Assembly (NCBI GenBank): GCA_937897325.1
Contig: CALCOY010000074.1
Coordinates: 1-64,000 of the forward strand
Reading direction: 5' to 3'
From: an uncultured Shimia sp.
GTDB lineage: Bacteria > Pseudomonadota > Alphaproteobacteria > Rhodobacterales > Rhodobacteraceae
Length of the DNA stretch: 64,000 nt
Shown here: positions 19,561-28,956 of the stretch, one piece after another
Layout: the number at the start of each line of letters is the position of its first letter
How positions within the stretch are numbered: position 1 is the first letter of the stretch
Position numbers and translations under genes: made by a program
The notes under the pieces: generated by a model
Databases searched by the model: none
What the model saw: only the letters and a program-made list of their open reading frames with translations
Told to the model about the DNA's origin: nothing

Positions 19561-20896
19561 GGGTCATTCCGGAGACAAGCAGCGACGGGACCACTCGGCT
19601 GAGATATGCGCGTGCATCATTCGCGGGCGTGATCGACAATAGCATATCGCGCAGATTGCCTGCGATCGTGCATTCGTTGACGGGGTAGGTGACCTCACCA
19701 TTTTCGACCCAATGGCCAGAAACGCCGCGGGAATAGTCGCCGGTATTCGGGTTGATGGTCGAACCGATCATTGAGGTCACGATCAGCCCCGCGCCCATGT
19801 CCCGGATCAGGTCATCCTTGCTGGTGTTTCCCTGGGTCAGCGAAATGTTCCAGTTGCGCGGACTGGGCGGACCAGAGGTGCCGCGGGCCGCATTGCCCGT
19901 CGGGGCAAGGTCAAGCTGTCGGGCTGTTGAGAGGTCAAGCGTCCAACTCTGCAACTTTCCGTTCTGAACCAGTGCCCGCCGCGTCGTCGGCAGCCCTTCC
20001 CCGTCAAAGGGGCGCGACCCCCCGACCCGAGGCCGAAGCGGGTCTTCGATAACGTCCAGACCGGCAGGCAGAACCTGCTGCCCCATCGCGTCCCTCAGCC
20101 ATGAAGCTCCGCGGGCCACGCTGCTGCCATTGATCGCCGTCAAAAGATGCCCAATGAGACTGGAGGCGATCCGTTCGTCAAACAGCACCGGAAAGGCGCC
20201 TGTCGGTGGCTTCTTTGAACCGCTGCGTGCGAGCGCACGGGTTGCTGCCTCGGTCCCGATGTCTTCAGGGCTGCGCAGGTCAGATGCATAGATCCGGGCG
20301 TCGCTGCTGGCATCCCGTTCCATCGCTGTGCCGGTTCCTGTGATGGCGGAACATGAAATCCAGTTCTCCGTGCGTTGATATCCGCCCGAAAAGCCGTTGG
20401 AGGCCGCGAGGTGGATGTCATAGGCGCTGTGGCCCGACGTGCTTTGCTGTACTTGGCTGATACCAGACTGGTCCAGCGCGGCTGCCTCGGCCCGTGTTGC
20501 AACGTCTTGCAGATAGTCCGGCGCAGGTTCCAGTGCAGGATCAGCCATGGCAAGTGCTTCTGCATCCCATTCTTTTGCCAGATCTTTCGGATCGGCCAAC
20601 CCGGCATGGGGATCTTCGGGGGCCTCGCGGGCCATTGCGACAGCGCGTTCAGCCATCTCAGCCGTTGCGGCGCCCGAGACATGGCTAGAGGCAACCACAG
20701 CCTGGCGCTGCCCGACAAGAACGCGCAGGCCAATGTCCAATTGTTCGGCCCGTTCCGCGTGTTCCAGTGTTTGTGCCCGCACATCAACACTCGTCGATGC
20801 GCCGCGCATGGCGATGCTGTCAGCCGAGTCTGCCCCGGCACGCAGGGCGGCTTCGATCAGGGCCTGTGTGGCGCTTTCAAGCTTTGCGGATGTCAT
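19547..20896 (-). CDS. pmbA: TldE/PmbA-family metallopeptidase subunit
   Basis: 449-residue partner subunit of the TldD/TldE protease, which trims peptides such as microcins and degrades CcdA in E. coli. The N-terminal domain (ADSADSIAMRG, RAEQLDIGLRVLVGQRQA) and the C-terminal barrel (GLIVTSMIGSTINPNTGDYSRG and NECTIAGNLRDMLLSI) match the PmbA group. No HExxxH zinc motif is present, as expected for TldE. The ATG at 20896 begins MTSAKLESATQ; upstream codons would only extend into the spacer. tldD itself is not in the window. Confidence 0.92.
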   Translation of the reverse strand: MTSAKLESATQALIEAALRAGADSADSIAMRGASTSVDVRAQTLEHAERAEQLDIGLRVLVGQRQAVVASSHVSGAATAEMAERAVAMAREAPEDPHAGLADPKDLAKEWDAEALAMADPALEPAPDYLQDVATRAEAAALDQSGISQVQQSTSGHSAYDIHLAASNGFSGGYQRTENWISCSAITGTGTAMERDASSDARIYASDLRSPEDIGTEAATRALARSGSKKPPTGAFPVLFDERIASSLIGHLLTAINGSSVARGASWLRDAMGQQVLPAGLDVIEDPLRPRVGGSRPFDGEGLPTTRRALVQNGKLQSWTLDLSTARQLDLAPTGNAARGTSGPPSPRNWNISLTQGNTSKDDLIRDMGAGLIVTSMIGSTINPNTGDYSRGVSGHWVENGEVTYPVNECTIAGNLRDMLLSITPANDARAYLSRVVPSLLVSGMTLAGN

Positions 20897-21023
20897 GCAA
20901 CGGTCCTTTAAGATTGGGCAGGAGGTAACCCCAGCCCAAGGGGGAGGCAAGGGGCGCGCGCCACAAGTCCCGTTTCTTGAATGCAAAACGGCGTGTCAAT
21001 TTTTGCAAGAGAAGAGGAGAGTG

Positions 21024-21437
21024 ATGACTGATACACATAAGAGAAAGTGCTTCTGCGGTGCCGTCGAGATCAAGGTGATTGTCGCCTCTGTGCATTGCCA
21101 TTGCGAAAGCTGTCGGCAATGCTCGAGAGGCCACTCAAAGCACTTTCGCTGTGGGACCCAGCCATCGTACGCATCGTCAAAGGCGACCAGCATGCTGGGC
21201 AATGCCATAAGACCCCAAACAGTGATCGGAAGAGATGTAAACGCTGCGGGGGAGATCTGATGGCCGATCACCCGCGACCGAAGCTTAGGCATGTTTGTGC
21301 AGCGATCCAGCCCAGCCTGGATTTTCGGACCCGCTTGCGTGTGAACCAGGCCGAAAGCGCTCTGCCGACGGCGGCACGAAATTCAAGGATTTGTTGGTCG
21401 ATTTCGGGGGATCCTGTCACACGATGGACGAACGACC
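21024..21437 (+). pseudogene. GFA-family (CENP-V-like) gene, frameshifted
   Basis: Starts well: AGAGGAGAG before an ATG, then MTDTHKRKCFCGAVEIKV and CHCESCR, the zinc-cysteine motifs of glutathione-dependent formaldehyde-activating (GFA) family proteins. After CHCESCR the frame changes to PLKALSLWDPAIVRIVKGDQHAG, PNSDRKRCKRCGGDLMADHP and IQPSLDFRTRL. It then changes again to ADGGTKFKDLLVDFGG. Two frameshifts are therefore needed to rebuild one protein of about 135 residues. It is a degraded gene rather than a sequencing artefact if both shifts are confirmed. Confidence 0.78.
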
Positions 21438-21480
21438 GAAATGCGAAGCGGCGACCTTTTTGAAAGCCGCCGCTCCCGTC

Positions 21481-23019
21481 TTACTGAATGCGCTGACCGT
21501 TCGCCAAAACGTGACCTTCCTGATTGATCTCGATCTTTGAGGTCAGCGTGTCTTCGCCTTCACCCGGCACAGCGAAAAGGCCTATCATCATGCGCGCACC
21601 CATGGCTTGGTCTTGGGGCAGCAGGCCGATAGCCACCAGATTGTCGATCAACCCGTTCGCGCCTTCCAGAGCCACGTCCATCGAGCCGGTCGGTCGTGGG
21701 ATGCCGCCAAAGGTCTGCGTGTCGGAATTGTCGAGATCAAAGCTGCCGGATCCGGTCAGTTTTGCACCTGCTACATTGAGCAGCACCTCGTTGATCGTAA
21801 CGGACTGGAACTCACCCGGCATCGCGCCCGTCTCTTCGAGTGTTGCCATCTGCTCGGGATCCAGAAAGTCAAAAAGGACCAAGGCCTTGCCGCTCAGGTC
21901 AATGGTCAGGTCTGCCGGATCCCGCGGCAGTGTCGCGGTCGGGTCGAAAAGGGCCCAAAGCTGATCTGCCATCGCAAAATCATCAAGCTTAAGTGTCAGG
22001 TCAACATCCTGTGCCTCGTCTGATTTCTGAACGGGCACCAGCAGATCAACGACCGATTGGGCCATAGAGAAATTGACCGGGAAAGGTACGTCGGGCAGGG
22101 TCATTGTCACTTGCTGGTTGCGGTTTTCAATCGTGTAGCCGAGGCCGTCACCCGACATTTTTACCCGCACAAGGCCGCCCGTGGATGCCGTGTTAACCGC
22201 CCCCGAACCATCAGGTGCGGTAAAGGCCATCGCCATCTGACCACCCCCAAAATTGAACGAACCGTCGACCTCGAAGCCGTCCGACAGCATCGCGCTGATG
22301 TCGGCAACATCCGTACCATCAATTGGCAAGACACCATCGCCGTCCATGCTCAGGTCATTTATCATGCCCTTTAAGTTAACGGTGCCGTCGCCCTCGGGGT
22401 CATCAATCACCACTTCGTAGGCAAGCTCATCGGCGGTGATCATTTGTTCATAGATGCGTGTTTCGCCCAACTGCATGCCCGAAGTACCCGCCATGCCGCT
22501 CAGCACGAATTCCATTTTCGCGTTGTCGGAGGACATCAGATCACTGCCTTCCGTCATGAGTTCTGTGATTGTCGCGACAGCCCGTTCCGCGCTGTATGCA
22601 TAGGCAATATTGTCTGGCGAGCCTGAAGCGGACATCTCAAAGCCCTCTTGGACATAGTCCATGGACATACGCAACTCATCACCGAATTCCGGCTTGGTCA
22701 CTTGCGTGATCGACGTATTCGGGGCGATATCCACCACAACGGTGCCGTCCGACTGGCCGCTAAAGACCATTTCGGGGATTTCTACATCTGTCGATCCTTC
22801 AAGCCCTTCCTGCGTCATTGGCAGGGTCATCAGCACATTTGTGACTGTCAGTACATCGCCCGATTGCGTTTCTGTTCCGCTGATCTCGTAGCCAAAGCTG
22901 GTCAGGTAATTTTGAAAATCATCCCAGACGTCCTGGGCTGTAAGGTCAGCGAAGGCAATGGAAGGGGCCGACAGGAACGTCAGCGCAAGGGGGGTCATCG
23001 AAAAGGCACGGGGTGACAT
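21481..23019 (-). CDS. DUF2125 exported protein
   Basis: 512-residue protein with an N-terminal signal peptide (MSPRAFSMTPLALTFLSAPSIAFA). The mature chain is acidic, rich in beta-strand-like repeats and ends KIEINQEGHVLANGQRIQ, which fits the alphaproteobacterial DUF2125 family. Such proteins resemble YdgA-like periplasmic proteins with repeated sheets. No catalytic motif is visible and function is unknown. Monocistronic, divergent from the SDR gene at 23158. Confidence 0.88.
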   Translation of the reverse strand: MSPRAFSMTPLALTFLSAPSIAFADLTAQDVWDDFQNYLTSFGYEISGTETQSGDVLTVTNVLMTLPMTQEGLEGSTDVEIPEMVFSGQSDGTVVVDIAPNTSITQVTKPEFGDELRMSMDYVQEGFEMSASGSPDNIAYAYSAERAVATITELMTEGSDLMSSDNAKMEFVLSGMAGTSGMQLGETRIYEQMITADELAYEVVIDDPEGDGTVNLKGMINDLSMDGDGVLPIDGTDVADISAMLSDGFEVDGSFNFGGGQMAMAFTAPDGSGAVNTASTGGLVRVKMSGDGLGYTIENRNQQVTMTLPDVPFPVNFSMAQSVVDLLVPVQKSDEAQDVDLTLKLDDFAMADQLWALFDPTATLPRDPADLTIDLSGKALVLFDFLDPEQMATLEETGAMPGEFQSVTINEVLLNVAGAKLTGSGSFDLDNSDTQTFGGIPRPTGSMDVALEGANGLIDNLVAIGLLPQDQAMGARMMIGLFAVPGEGEDTLTSKIEINQEGHVLANGQRIQ

Positions 23020-23157
23020 GAAAGGATCCTTTGAACTTTGAATGCACTCTAAGTCGGGTCACGCAGCATGGGCGTCAAGCCCTACCCGCTGGACCTATGC
23101 CAGCCAGCGCCCTACGACAAGCAGTAAAGACCAAAATGCCAGAAGGACATGACCGAC

Positions 23158-23901
23158 ATGGAAGGCCAAACCATATTGATCACCGGCGCCAGCCGAGGCA
23201 TAGGAGCCTCTGCTGCCCAGACGTTTGCCAGAGCAGGGGCCAATGTGGCCATGCTCGCTCGAAATCAGCATGCGTTGGCTGCGCTGGCCGCTGAGATCGG
23301 AGATCAGGCGCTGCCGATTTCCTGTGATGTCAGCAGGTTTGACGAGGTGGAGGCAGCGATTGCCAAGACGGTCGATAGGTTTGGTCGCCTAGACGTCCTC
23401 ATTGGAAATGCAGGCGCGATCGAGCCGATCTCGCATCTGTCTCGGGCAGACCCCGCCGATTGGGGTCACGTGATCGACATCAACCTCAAGGGCGTCTTCT
23501 ATGGCATGCGCGCGGCTTTGCCGACGATGATAGCTGCTGGAGCTGGGACGGTCCTGACCATCAGTTCGGGCGCGGCCCACGGTCCGGTCGAGGCTTGGAG
23601 CCACTACTGCGCCTCCAAGGCTGCAGCCGCCATGCTGACCCAATGCGTCGACAAAGAAAACGCAAGTGATGGCATCCGTGCCATGGGATTGTCCCCCGGA
23701 ACGGTTGCCACCCAGATGCAGCGCGAAATCAAAGCGAGCGGTATCAACCCCGTCAGCCAGCTCGACTGGTCCGACCATATACCGCCCGATTGGCCAGCAA
23801 GAGCACTTCTGTGGATGTGCAGTCCCGATGCCGATGAATTCTGTGGTCAGGAAATCTCACTCCGGGATGAGGGTATTCGCCAGCGGATTGGCCTCTCATG
23901 A
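23158..23901 (+). CDS. Short-chain dehydrogenase/reductase
   Basis: 247-residue SDR enzyme. The NAD(P) site TGASRGIGASAAQ is near residue 10, NAGA at about 85-88, a catalytic serine in ISSGAA and the YCASK (Tyr/Lys) motif near 155. I favour the second ATG (23158) since AGAAGG lies 10 bases before it; an ATG at 23149 sits too close to that site. Its stop overlaps the start of the enoyl-CoA hydratase gene, so the two may act in one acyl or alcohol pathway. Substrate cannot be told from sequence. Confidence 0.88.
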   Translation: MEGQTILITGASRGIGASAAQTFARAGANVAMLARNQHALAALAAEIGDQALPISCDVSRFDEVEAAIAKTVDRFGRLDVLIGNAGAIEPISHLSRADPADWGHVIDINLKGVFYGMRAALPTMIAAGAGTVLTISSGAAHGPVEAWSHYCASKAAAAMLTQCVDKENASDGIRAMGLSPGTVATQMQREIKASGINPVSQLDWSDHIPPDWPARALLWMCSPDADEFCGQEISLRDEGIRQRIGLS

Positions 23902-24515
23902 TCGACCTCACCAAAGACGGATCGGTCTGGACGGTCACCATCAGACGTTCCGACAAGGCCAACTCGCTGACCCACGACATGCTGTCCGAACTGGCCGATA
24001 TCGCGGAAGGCGCAGCAGAGGCGCGCGCGTTCATTCTTACAGCGGAGGGCAAGGTATTCTCGGCTGGGGCAGACCTAGATGAGGCCAGAGCCGGCCTCGC
24101 GGTCTCCGATGTCTGGGAACGCCTCTCCGCCGCCATCGCGGCCCTGCCGGGTCTGACCATCGCCGCGCTGAATGGAACACTTGCCGGGGGCGCTATGGGT
24201 ATGGTGCTTGCCTGCGATCTCCGGATCGCTGTGCCCATGGCTCGGTTCTTTTATCCTGTCATGAAACTTGGGTTCCTGCCGCAGCCCTCTGATCCTGCAC
24301 GCATGGCTGCCCTGATCGGCCCAGCCCGTACCAAGCTCATCCTGATGGGCGGCCAGAAGATCAATGCCGAACAGGCGCTGCGCTTCGGGCTCATTGACCA
24401 GATTGTCGAACCCGACGACTTGCACGACATTGCTCTGGCTCTCGCCGTCGACACGATCGCCGCAGAACCGACGATCGCGAAAGGTATCAAACAGATGTGC
24501 GAAGGATCCACCTGA
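23898..24515 (+). CDS. Enoyl-CoA hydratase/isomerase family protein
   Basis: 205-residue crotonase-fold protein, shorter than the usual 255-260. The oxyanion-hole segments are AFILTAEGKVFSAGADLDEA and LNGTLAGGAMGMVLACDLRIA. A glutamate typical of the second catalytic position is not obvious (FLPQPSDPARM follows instead), so it may be an isomerase or another crotonase reaction. ATGA overlap with the SDR gene. Specific role unknown. Confidence 0.85.
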   Translation: MIDLTKDGSVWTVTIRRSDKANSLTHDMLSELADIAEGAAEARAFILTAEGKVFSAGADLDEARAGLAVSDVWERLSAAIAALPGLTIAALNGTLAGGAMGMVLACDLRIAVPMARFFYPVMKLGFLPQPSDPARMAALIGPARTKLILMGGQKINAEQALRFGLIDQIVEPDDLHDIALALAVDTIAAEPTIAKGIKQMCEGST

Positions 24516-24609
24516 ATTCTTTTCGTTGCAAATACGGCCGGGGCTCGGGGGCAGCGACCCCGACGCCCGTCAGGGCCAAGGTATCACGCGCCTCCGGCGC
24601 GCCTTTGGA

Positions 24610-24903
24610 TCACTTCTTGCGCCGCCTGCCCGGTATTTTCGAGGCGAATTCAGGTGGCCTTTTGGCCACCCATTTTATGAAGGCTGCAAGCCGTGGATGC
24701 ATCCGCAAAGCCTCGGGCGTGGTGTAGTGCCGCGCCAGTTCCGCCTCGCTCAGCGTCGCGTGGATTTCCCGGTGACATATGTGATGCAGAAGTATCGTTG
24801 GGCCACCTTTGCCGCCTTTTAGCTTGGGGATCAGATGATGTAGGCTTTGCGGTGCGTAGTCGGGGATCGGTCGCAGACAGAGGGGGCAGATCGGATCTGA
24901 CAT
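24610..24903 (-). CDS. Small HNH-type nuclease-like protein
   Basis: 97-residue protein with a zinc-binding CPLC near the N-terminus, then HHLIPKLKGGKGG and LLHHICHREIHA, the ordered Cys/His pattern of HNH endonucleases (catalytic HH followed by the metal-binding HxxxH). The C-terminus is basic (PGRRRKK). Stand-alone HNH proteins of this size occur in many proteobacteria without a known role; a nicking or repair function is possible. It is divergent from the MscS gene, with no phage genes nearby. Confidence 0.85.
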   Translation of the reverse strand: MSDPICPLCLRPIPDYAPQSLHHLIPKLKGGKGGPTILLHHICHREIHATLSEAELARHYTTPEALRMHPRLAAFIKWVAKRPPEFASKIPGRRRKK

Positions 24904-24972
24904 GGAAAGCCGCTTGCACCTTTCTTTGCTGCCGTGACAATTGGGTCAACAAAGACGACCGACAAGGGGACA

Positions 24973-26304
24973 GTGGTGGAGTTTTCTTTCGATCTCTCGG
25001 ATCAGCCTGAAATCGTGCAACAGGCGGCAGGCTATGCACAGCTGGGTCTGGAGCTTGCGCAGAACTGGCTGCTGAGCCCTGCAGCCTGGTCGCAATTCGG
25101 CCTGCTGATCATCGCGTACTTCGTGGCCGTTCTGGTCAATCGCCGTCTTCGTCCCGGGATGAGCCGACTGCTGGATCCTGGTGAGGCCGAGAATATCTTC
25201 GCGAAGCCGCGGCTTTTCCTGATGATGTTCCTGCCTCTGTTGCTGCCACTTCTGGCCTATGTTTTTACGGCGATCGGGGAAACCATCGTCGTTTCCTTGT
25301 TTGAAAGCGGGGCTGTTATCGCTTTTGGCAAGCGGGTCTTCCTATTCCTCGCGGTCCGCGCCCTTGTGCGGGACATCTTCTCTGACCCGTTCCTGAAACT
25401 CGTCGGTAAGTACATTTTTATTCCCATTGCGGCCCTTTACGCTTTGGGGATACTCGATGATGTCCAGACCCAACTGGCTGAGACCATCGTCTCTCTCGGC
25501 AACATCCAGTTTTCGCTTCTCTCAATTGTTCGGGGGGGCATCGCGGGATCGATACTGTTCTGGCTCGGTTCTTGGTCCAACAAACAGTCGACCGACTTCA
25601 TCAGCCGCCAGCAAGAGATGCGGCCGTCGATCCGTCAACTCATTACAAAGACTGCGGAATTCGCGATCTTCGGTCTCGCGTTCCTGCTTTTGATGAACAT
25701 CATGGGCATCGACCTTAGCGCGCTTGCGATCCTCAGCGGTGCCATCGGTGTGGGCCTGGGTTTCGGTCTGCAGAAGATTGCGTCGAACTTCATTTCGGGT
25801 GTGATCCTCCTGATCGAAGGCCAGGCGACCGTCGGCGATTACGTGGAGCTTGACGGGGGCGAGGCCGGCACGATCATCAAGATGACTGCGCGGGCCACGA
25901 TCCTTGAAACGTTTGACGGGCGCTGGATCGTTGTCCCGAACGAGGATTTCATCACCACGCGAGTCGTCAACTTTTCGGACGCCGGCAGCGCGAACCGATA
26001 CGAGGCCGAGTTTTCGGTAAGCTATAATACCGACATCAACGCGTTGCCGGGGATCATCAATCCGGCCGTTGCGGCTCTCGATTTTGTTCTGGATGATCCC
26101 GAAGGCCCCGATTGCGAGCTTGTTGGATTTGGCGATAGCGGCATCGACTTCTGCGTCGAATACTGGGTCAGCGGGATCGATGACGGGCGCAACAAGTACA
26201 AGAGCCACGTGCTTTTTGCGATCTGGAACGCGCTGAAAGAGGCCGACATCGAGATCCCCTACCCACAGCGGGTGGTCGAAATCAAAGGCAAGATGCCGGC
26301 ATGA
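24973..26304 (+). CDS. MscS-family mechanosensitive ion channel
   Basis: About 443 residues. Several membrane helices precede the conserved pore helix and beta domain: LSALAILSGAIGVGLGFG, LQKIASNFISGVILLIEGQ, TVGDYVELDGGEAGTI and GRWIVVPNEDFITTRVVNFS. It should open under membrane tension to release solutes on osmotic downshift. GTG codons at 24973 and 24976 follow AAGGGGA; a GTG at 24934 would add a hydrophilic tail with no ribosome-binding site. The stop overlaps the start of the flavoprotein gene (ATGA). Confidence 0.9.
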   Translation: MVEFSFDLSDQPEIVQQAAGYAQLGLELAQNWLLSPAAWSQFGLLIIAYFVAVLVNRRLRPGMSRLLDPGEAENIFAKPRLFLMMFLPLLLPLLAYVFTAIGETIVVSLFESGAVIAFGKRVFLFLAVRALVRDIFSDPFLKLVGKYIFIPIAALYALGILDDVQTQLAETIVSLGNIQFSLLSIVRGGIAGSILFWLGSWSNKQSTDFISRQQEMRPSIRQLITKTAEFAIFGLAFLLLMNIMGIDLSALAILSGAIGVGLGFGLQKIASNFISGVILLIEGQATVGDYVELDGGEAGTIIKMTARATILETFDGRWIVVPNEDFITTRVVNFSDAGSANRYEAEFSVSYNTDINALPGIINPAVAALDFVLDDPEGPDCELVGFGDSGIDFCVEYWVSGIDDGRNKYKSHVLFAIWNALKEADIEIPYPQRVVEIKGKMPA

Positions 26305-27470
26305 CGAAGGCGCTGGTCATCGGCGCGGGTCCGGCCGGGCTGATGGCGGCAGAGGAAATGGCCAGGGCAGGCCTTTTGGTGACTGTTGCCGATGCGATGC
26401 CCTCCGTGGGTCGAAAGTTCCTGATGGCGGGCAAATCCGGGCTCAATCTGACCAATGCACGCGGGGAGGTGCAGCAGGCCTACCGCCCGACCCAGCCATT
26501 GGACCGCATGATAAAGGCCTTCGGCCCGGATGCGATCTGGACCTGGGCCGAGGGTCTGGGTCAGTCGCTTTTTGTAGGATCGTCGGGCCATGTCTTCCCA
26601 CATGCGATGAAGGCCTCACCACTTTTGCGCGCCTGGCTGGCGCGTTTGACAGATCTGGGGGTTGAGGTCCGCCCTCGCATGCGGTGGACCGGGCCGCTTG
26701 GCCGTGCCGCCCAGGATTGGTCCTTTGCGGATGGGACGGTTTTGCATGCGGATCGGGTGGTGCTGGCGCTTGGCGGCGCAAGCTGGCGGCGGCTCGGGTC
26801 GGACGGGCTCTGGGCAGAGGCGTTCAAGGCAGCGGCTGTGCCGCTCACACCGTTTCGTGGCTCCAATCTTGGTTTTGGGGTTGATTGGACTGATCACATG
26901 GCGCCGGTTTTCGGCAAACCTGTGAAACCGGTGCGTCTGATCGCCGGGGAGATCGCGAAGAAGGGCGAATTTATCATAACAAAACAAGGTGTTGAGGGCA
27001 GCGGGATCTATGCCCTTTCCCATGTGCTTCAGCGCGGGGCGGCGTTGAAGGTCGACCTTCTGCCTGACCTTTCGAATGTGGAAGTGACCGACAGACTGGC
27101 GCGACCAAGGGGCAAGCAGACCGTGACCAGTTTTCTGCGCAAAACGTTTCGGTTTGATTCTGCAAAGCTTGCCTTGATCAATGAGTTGGCCCGCGGTCAG
27201 ACCTTGGCGGCTCTGCCCCTGAAGGCTCTGCCCCTCCCATTGAAGGGTCCGCAGCCGATGGATGAGGCAATCTCAACCGCCGGTGGTGTGGCCTGGGACG
27301 GGCTGGATGACGGTTTGATGCTGAAGGATTGCCCGGGCGTTTACTGCGCGGGTGAAATGCTGGACTGGGATGCGCCGACCGGAGGCTATCTGTTGACGGC
27401 GTGCCTGGCGACGGGGCTTTGGGCAGGGCGGTCGGCTGGTGGTTTGGCACCGAACGCAAACAAAGATTGA
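26301..27470 (+). CDS. HI0933-like flavoprotein (TIGR03862-type oxidoreductase)
   Basis: 389-residue FAD-binding protein. The dinucleotide fold is at the start (KALVIGAGPAGLMAAEEMARAG). VGRKFLMAGKSGLNLTN and the C-terminal STAGGVAWDGLDDGLML, then GVYCAGEMLDWDAPTGGYLL, are diagnostic of the HI0933/TIGR03862 group. Reaction unknown; family members bind FAD and may reduce unsaturated or thiol substrates. Its start overlaps the MscS stop, but a functional tie to the channel is not evident. Confidence 0.88.
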   Translation: MTKALVIGAGPAGLMAAEEMARAGLLVTVADAMPSVGRKFLMAGKSGLNLTNARGEVQQAYRPTQPLDRMIKAFGPDAIWTWAEGLGQSLFVGSSGHVFPHAMKASPLLRAWLARLTDLGVEVRPRMRWTGPLGRAAQDWSFADGTVLHADRVVLALGGASWRRLGSDGLWAEAFKAAAVPLTPFRGSNLGFGVDWTDHMAPVFGKPVKPVRLIAGEIAKKGEFIITKQGVEGSGIYALSHVLQRGAALKVDLLPDLSNVEVTDRLARPRGKQTVTSFLRKTFRFDSAKLALINELARGQTLAALPLKALPLPLKGPQPMDEAISTAGGVAWDGLDDGLMLKDCPGVYCAGEMLDWDAPTGGYLLTACLATGLWAGRSAGGLAPNANKD

Positions 27471-27641
27471 CGGCGTCCTTTCAACCAGGACGCGGATATG
27501 AATCCTGAGCCCATCAAAGCAAGGCCAGACCACCATCTGTCCTAGGTCGCTATCGGGTCAGCGACGATGTCGGTATGTCGCTCGTCAACCGCCTGCACGG
27601 TCTGCTTTGTCACCCGGGTCTTAAAGCGGCGCGTGTCGCGC

Positions 27642-28226
27642 CTACCTGGCGCCCGCCGCGCGGAAGGCAGGTCGTGCCCGCATCCGTTTGGAGTAGTCTT
27701 TCACTTTCGCGCTCATCTCGGGGAAGCCCGCTGAAAATCCCCAACCCAGACAGTGGGTGGCCAGCAGGTCGGGAATGGTGATCTTGTCGCCCATCAGAAA
27801 GTCCCCGGTTAGCCGAGCCTCCAGCCCTGCAAGGCTGCGGGTGTATTCGGCGTGCAGACCAGGTTCAATCTGCGGCACCCTCACGCCATCCGGCAGGATG
27901 CGCGTATGCTTGGCATGAGTCCAAAGCAGCGCGTCGAATTCGTCGATCAGCCACAACGTCAGGGCATCCTGCTGCGCGCGGTCTGGTGTGCCCGCAGGTG
28001 CTGTCAGCGTGCCGTGCTTGTCGCCCAAATACGTCATAATCGCCACACTATCGGTCAGCACCGCATCGCCATCAACCAGCGCAGGGATTTTGCCCAAAGG
28101 ATTGAACTGGCGTGCCTCGTCCGAGGCCGGGGTGGCGGGCACGACTTCATAGTCTTGGCAGAGTTCTTCCAGCATCCACATGACTCGAAAGGCGCGTGTG
28201 CGGACGGCCCCAATGACTTTGTACAT
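27642..28226 (-). CDS. Glutathione S-transferase family protein
   Basis: 194-residue cytosolic GST. The N-terminal thioredoxin-like domain has FRVMWMLEEL, then NPLGKIPALVDGDAVLTDSVAIMTYL (the cis-Pro and glutathione-binding region). The all-helical C-terminal domain includes FLMGDKITIPDLLATHCL, the N-capping/hydrophobic-staple segment of GSTs. It lies on its own, facing away from the GFA gene downstream. The exact class and substrate are unknown. Confidence 0.9.
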   Translation of the reverse strand: MYKVIGAVRTRAFRVMWMLEELCQDYEVVPATPASDEARQFNPLGKIPALVDGDAVLTDSVAIMTYLGDKHGTLTAPAGTPDRAQQDALTLWLIDEFDALLWTHAKHTRILPDGVRVPQIEPGLHAEYTRSLAGLEARLTGDFLMGDKITIPDLLATHCLGWGFSAGFPEMSAKVKDYSKRMRARPAFRAAGAR

Positions 28227-28351
28227 AACATCCCCCTTTTGGTTTTACTGACCGTAGCGGGCGTGCGATCGGGAGCAAGCTGAACCTTGTGGACAAAAAC
28301 TGGCAGGTAGCGTTCGTAACGTCGCCCCGGGACACAAGAGGGAGAAGTTCG

Positions 28352-28780
28352 ATGTCGAAAACCGGCGGATGCATTTGCGGGGCCGTGCGTTTTGAAATCA
28401 GCGGCGATGTAACCGAGACGGGCGCGTGTCATTGCAGCATGTGTCGGCGTTGGAGCGGCGGGGTCTATCTGGGCATTCAGGTGCCACCTGATCAGATGAA
28501 GATCGAGGATGAGAGCGCACTGACAATCTATGCCTCCTCTCCCTGGGCCGAGCGGGCATTTTGCGCCACATGCGGGTCGAACATGTATTATCGGGTCACG
28601 GCGCCGGGGGCGCATCAGGGAACGTATCACGTGGGGCTGGGGTCCTTTGACGAACCTGACGGTATTGTTCTGAAGGAAGAGATTTTCATCGATAAGAAGC
28701 CTGACGGCTATGCCTTTGCGGGCGAGACAGGCAAGATGACAGAGGCTGAAATGATGGCGCTGTTTGCACCGCAGGATTGA
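28352..28780 (+). CDS. GFA-family (CENP-V-like) zinc protein
   Basis: 142-residue protein of the glutathione-dependent formaldehyde-activating (GFA) fold. Zinc cysteines are in GGCICGAVRFEI, CHCSMCRRWSGG and FCATCGSNMYY. The first family member was described as helping the formation of S-hydroxymethylglutathione; most homologues are uncharacterised. ATG at 28352 is preceded by GAGGGAGAAG. Three further members occur in this window (one broken). Confidence 0.88.
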   Translation: MSKTGGCICGAVRFEISGDVTETGACHCSMCRRWSGGVYLGIQVPPDQMKIEDESALTIYASSPWAERAFCATCGSNMYYRVTAPGAHQGTYHVGLGSFDEPDGIVLKEEIFIDKKPDGYAFAGETGKMTEAEMMALFAPQD

Positions 28781-28956
28781 GATCCGCACGCCCGGCATAC
28801 CTTAATGAGCGGATGCGATTGCGCACTATTCCGCGGGCGAGACATGTCGGTATTTCAAAGATCACGAATGCAGAATGCCGCGATACAGGGTTCGGGCTTG
28901 GCTGCTTTTGCCAATGCGATATTCTGGTGCTCGCCAGCAAGCTGGGAGGGCGCAGA

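Noticed and set aside
28055-28798. 247-residue minus-strand frame over the GST and GFA genes
   Set aside because: Overlaps two genes with clear family motifs; product has no domain.
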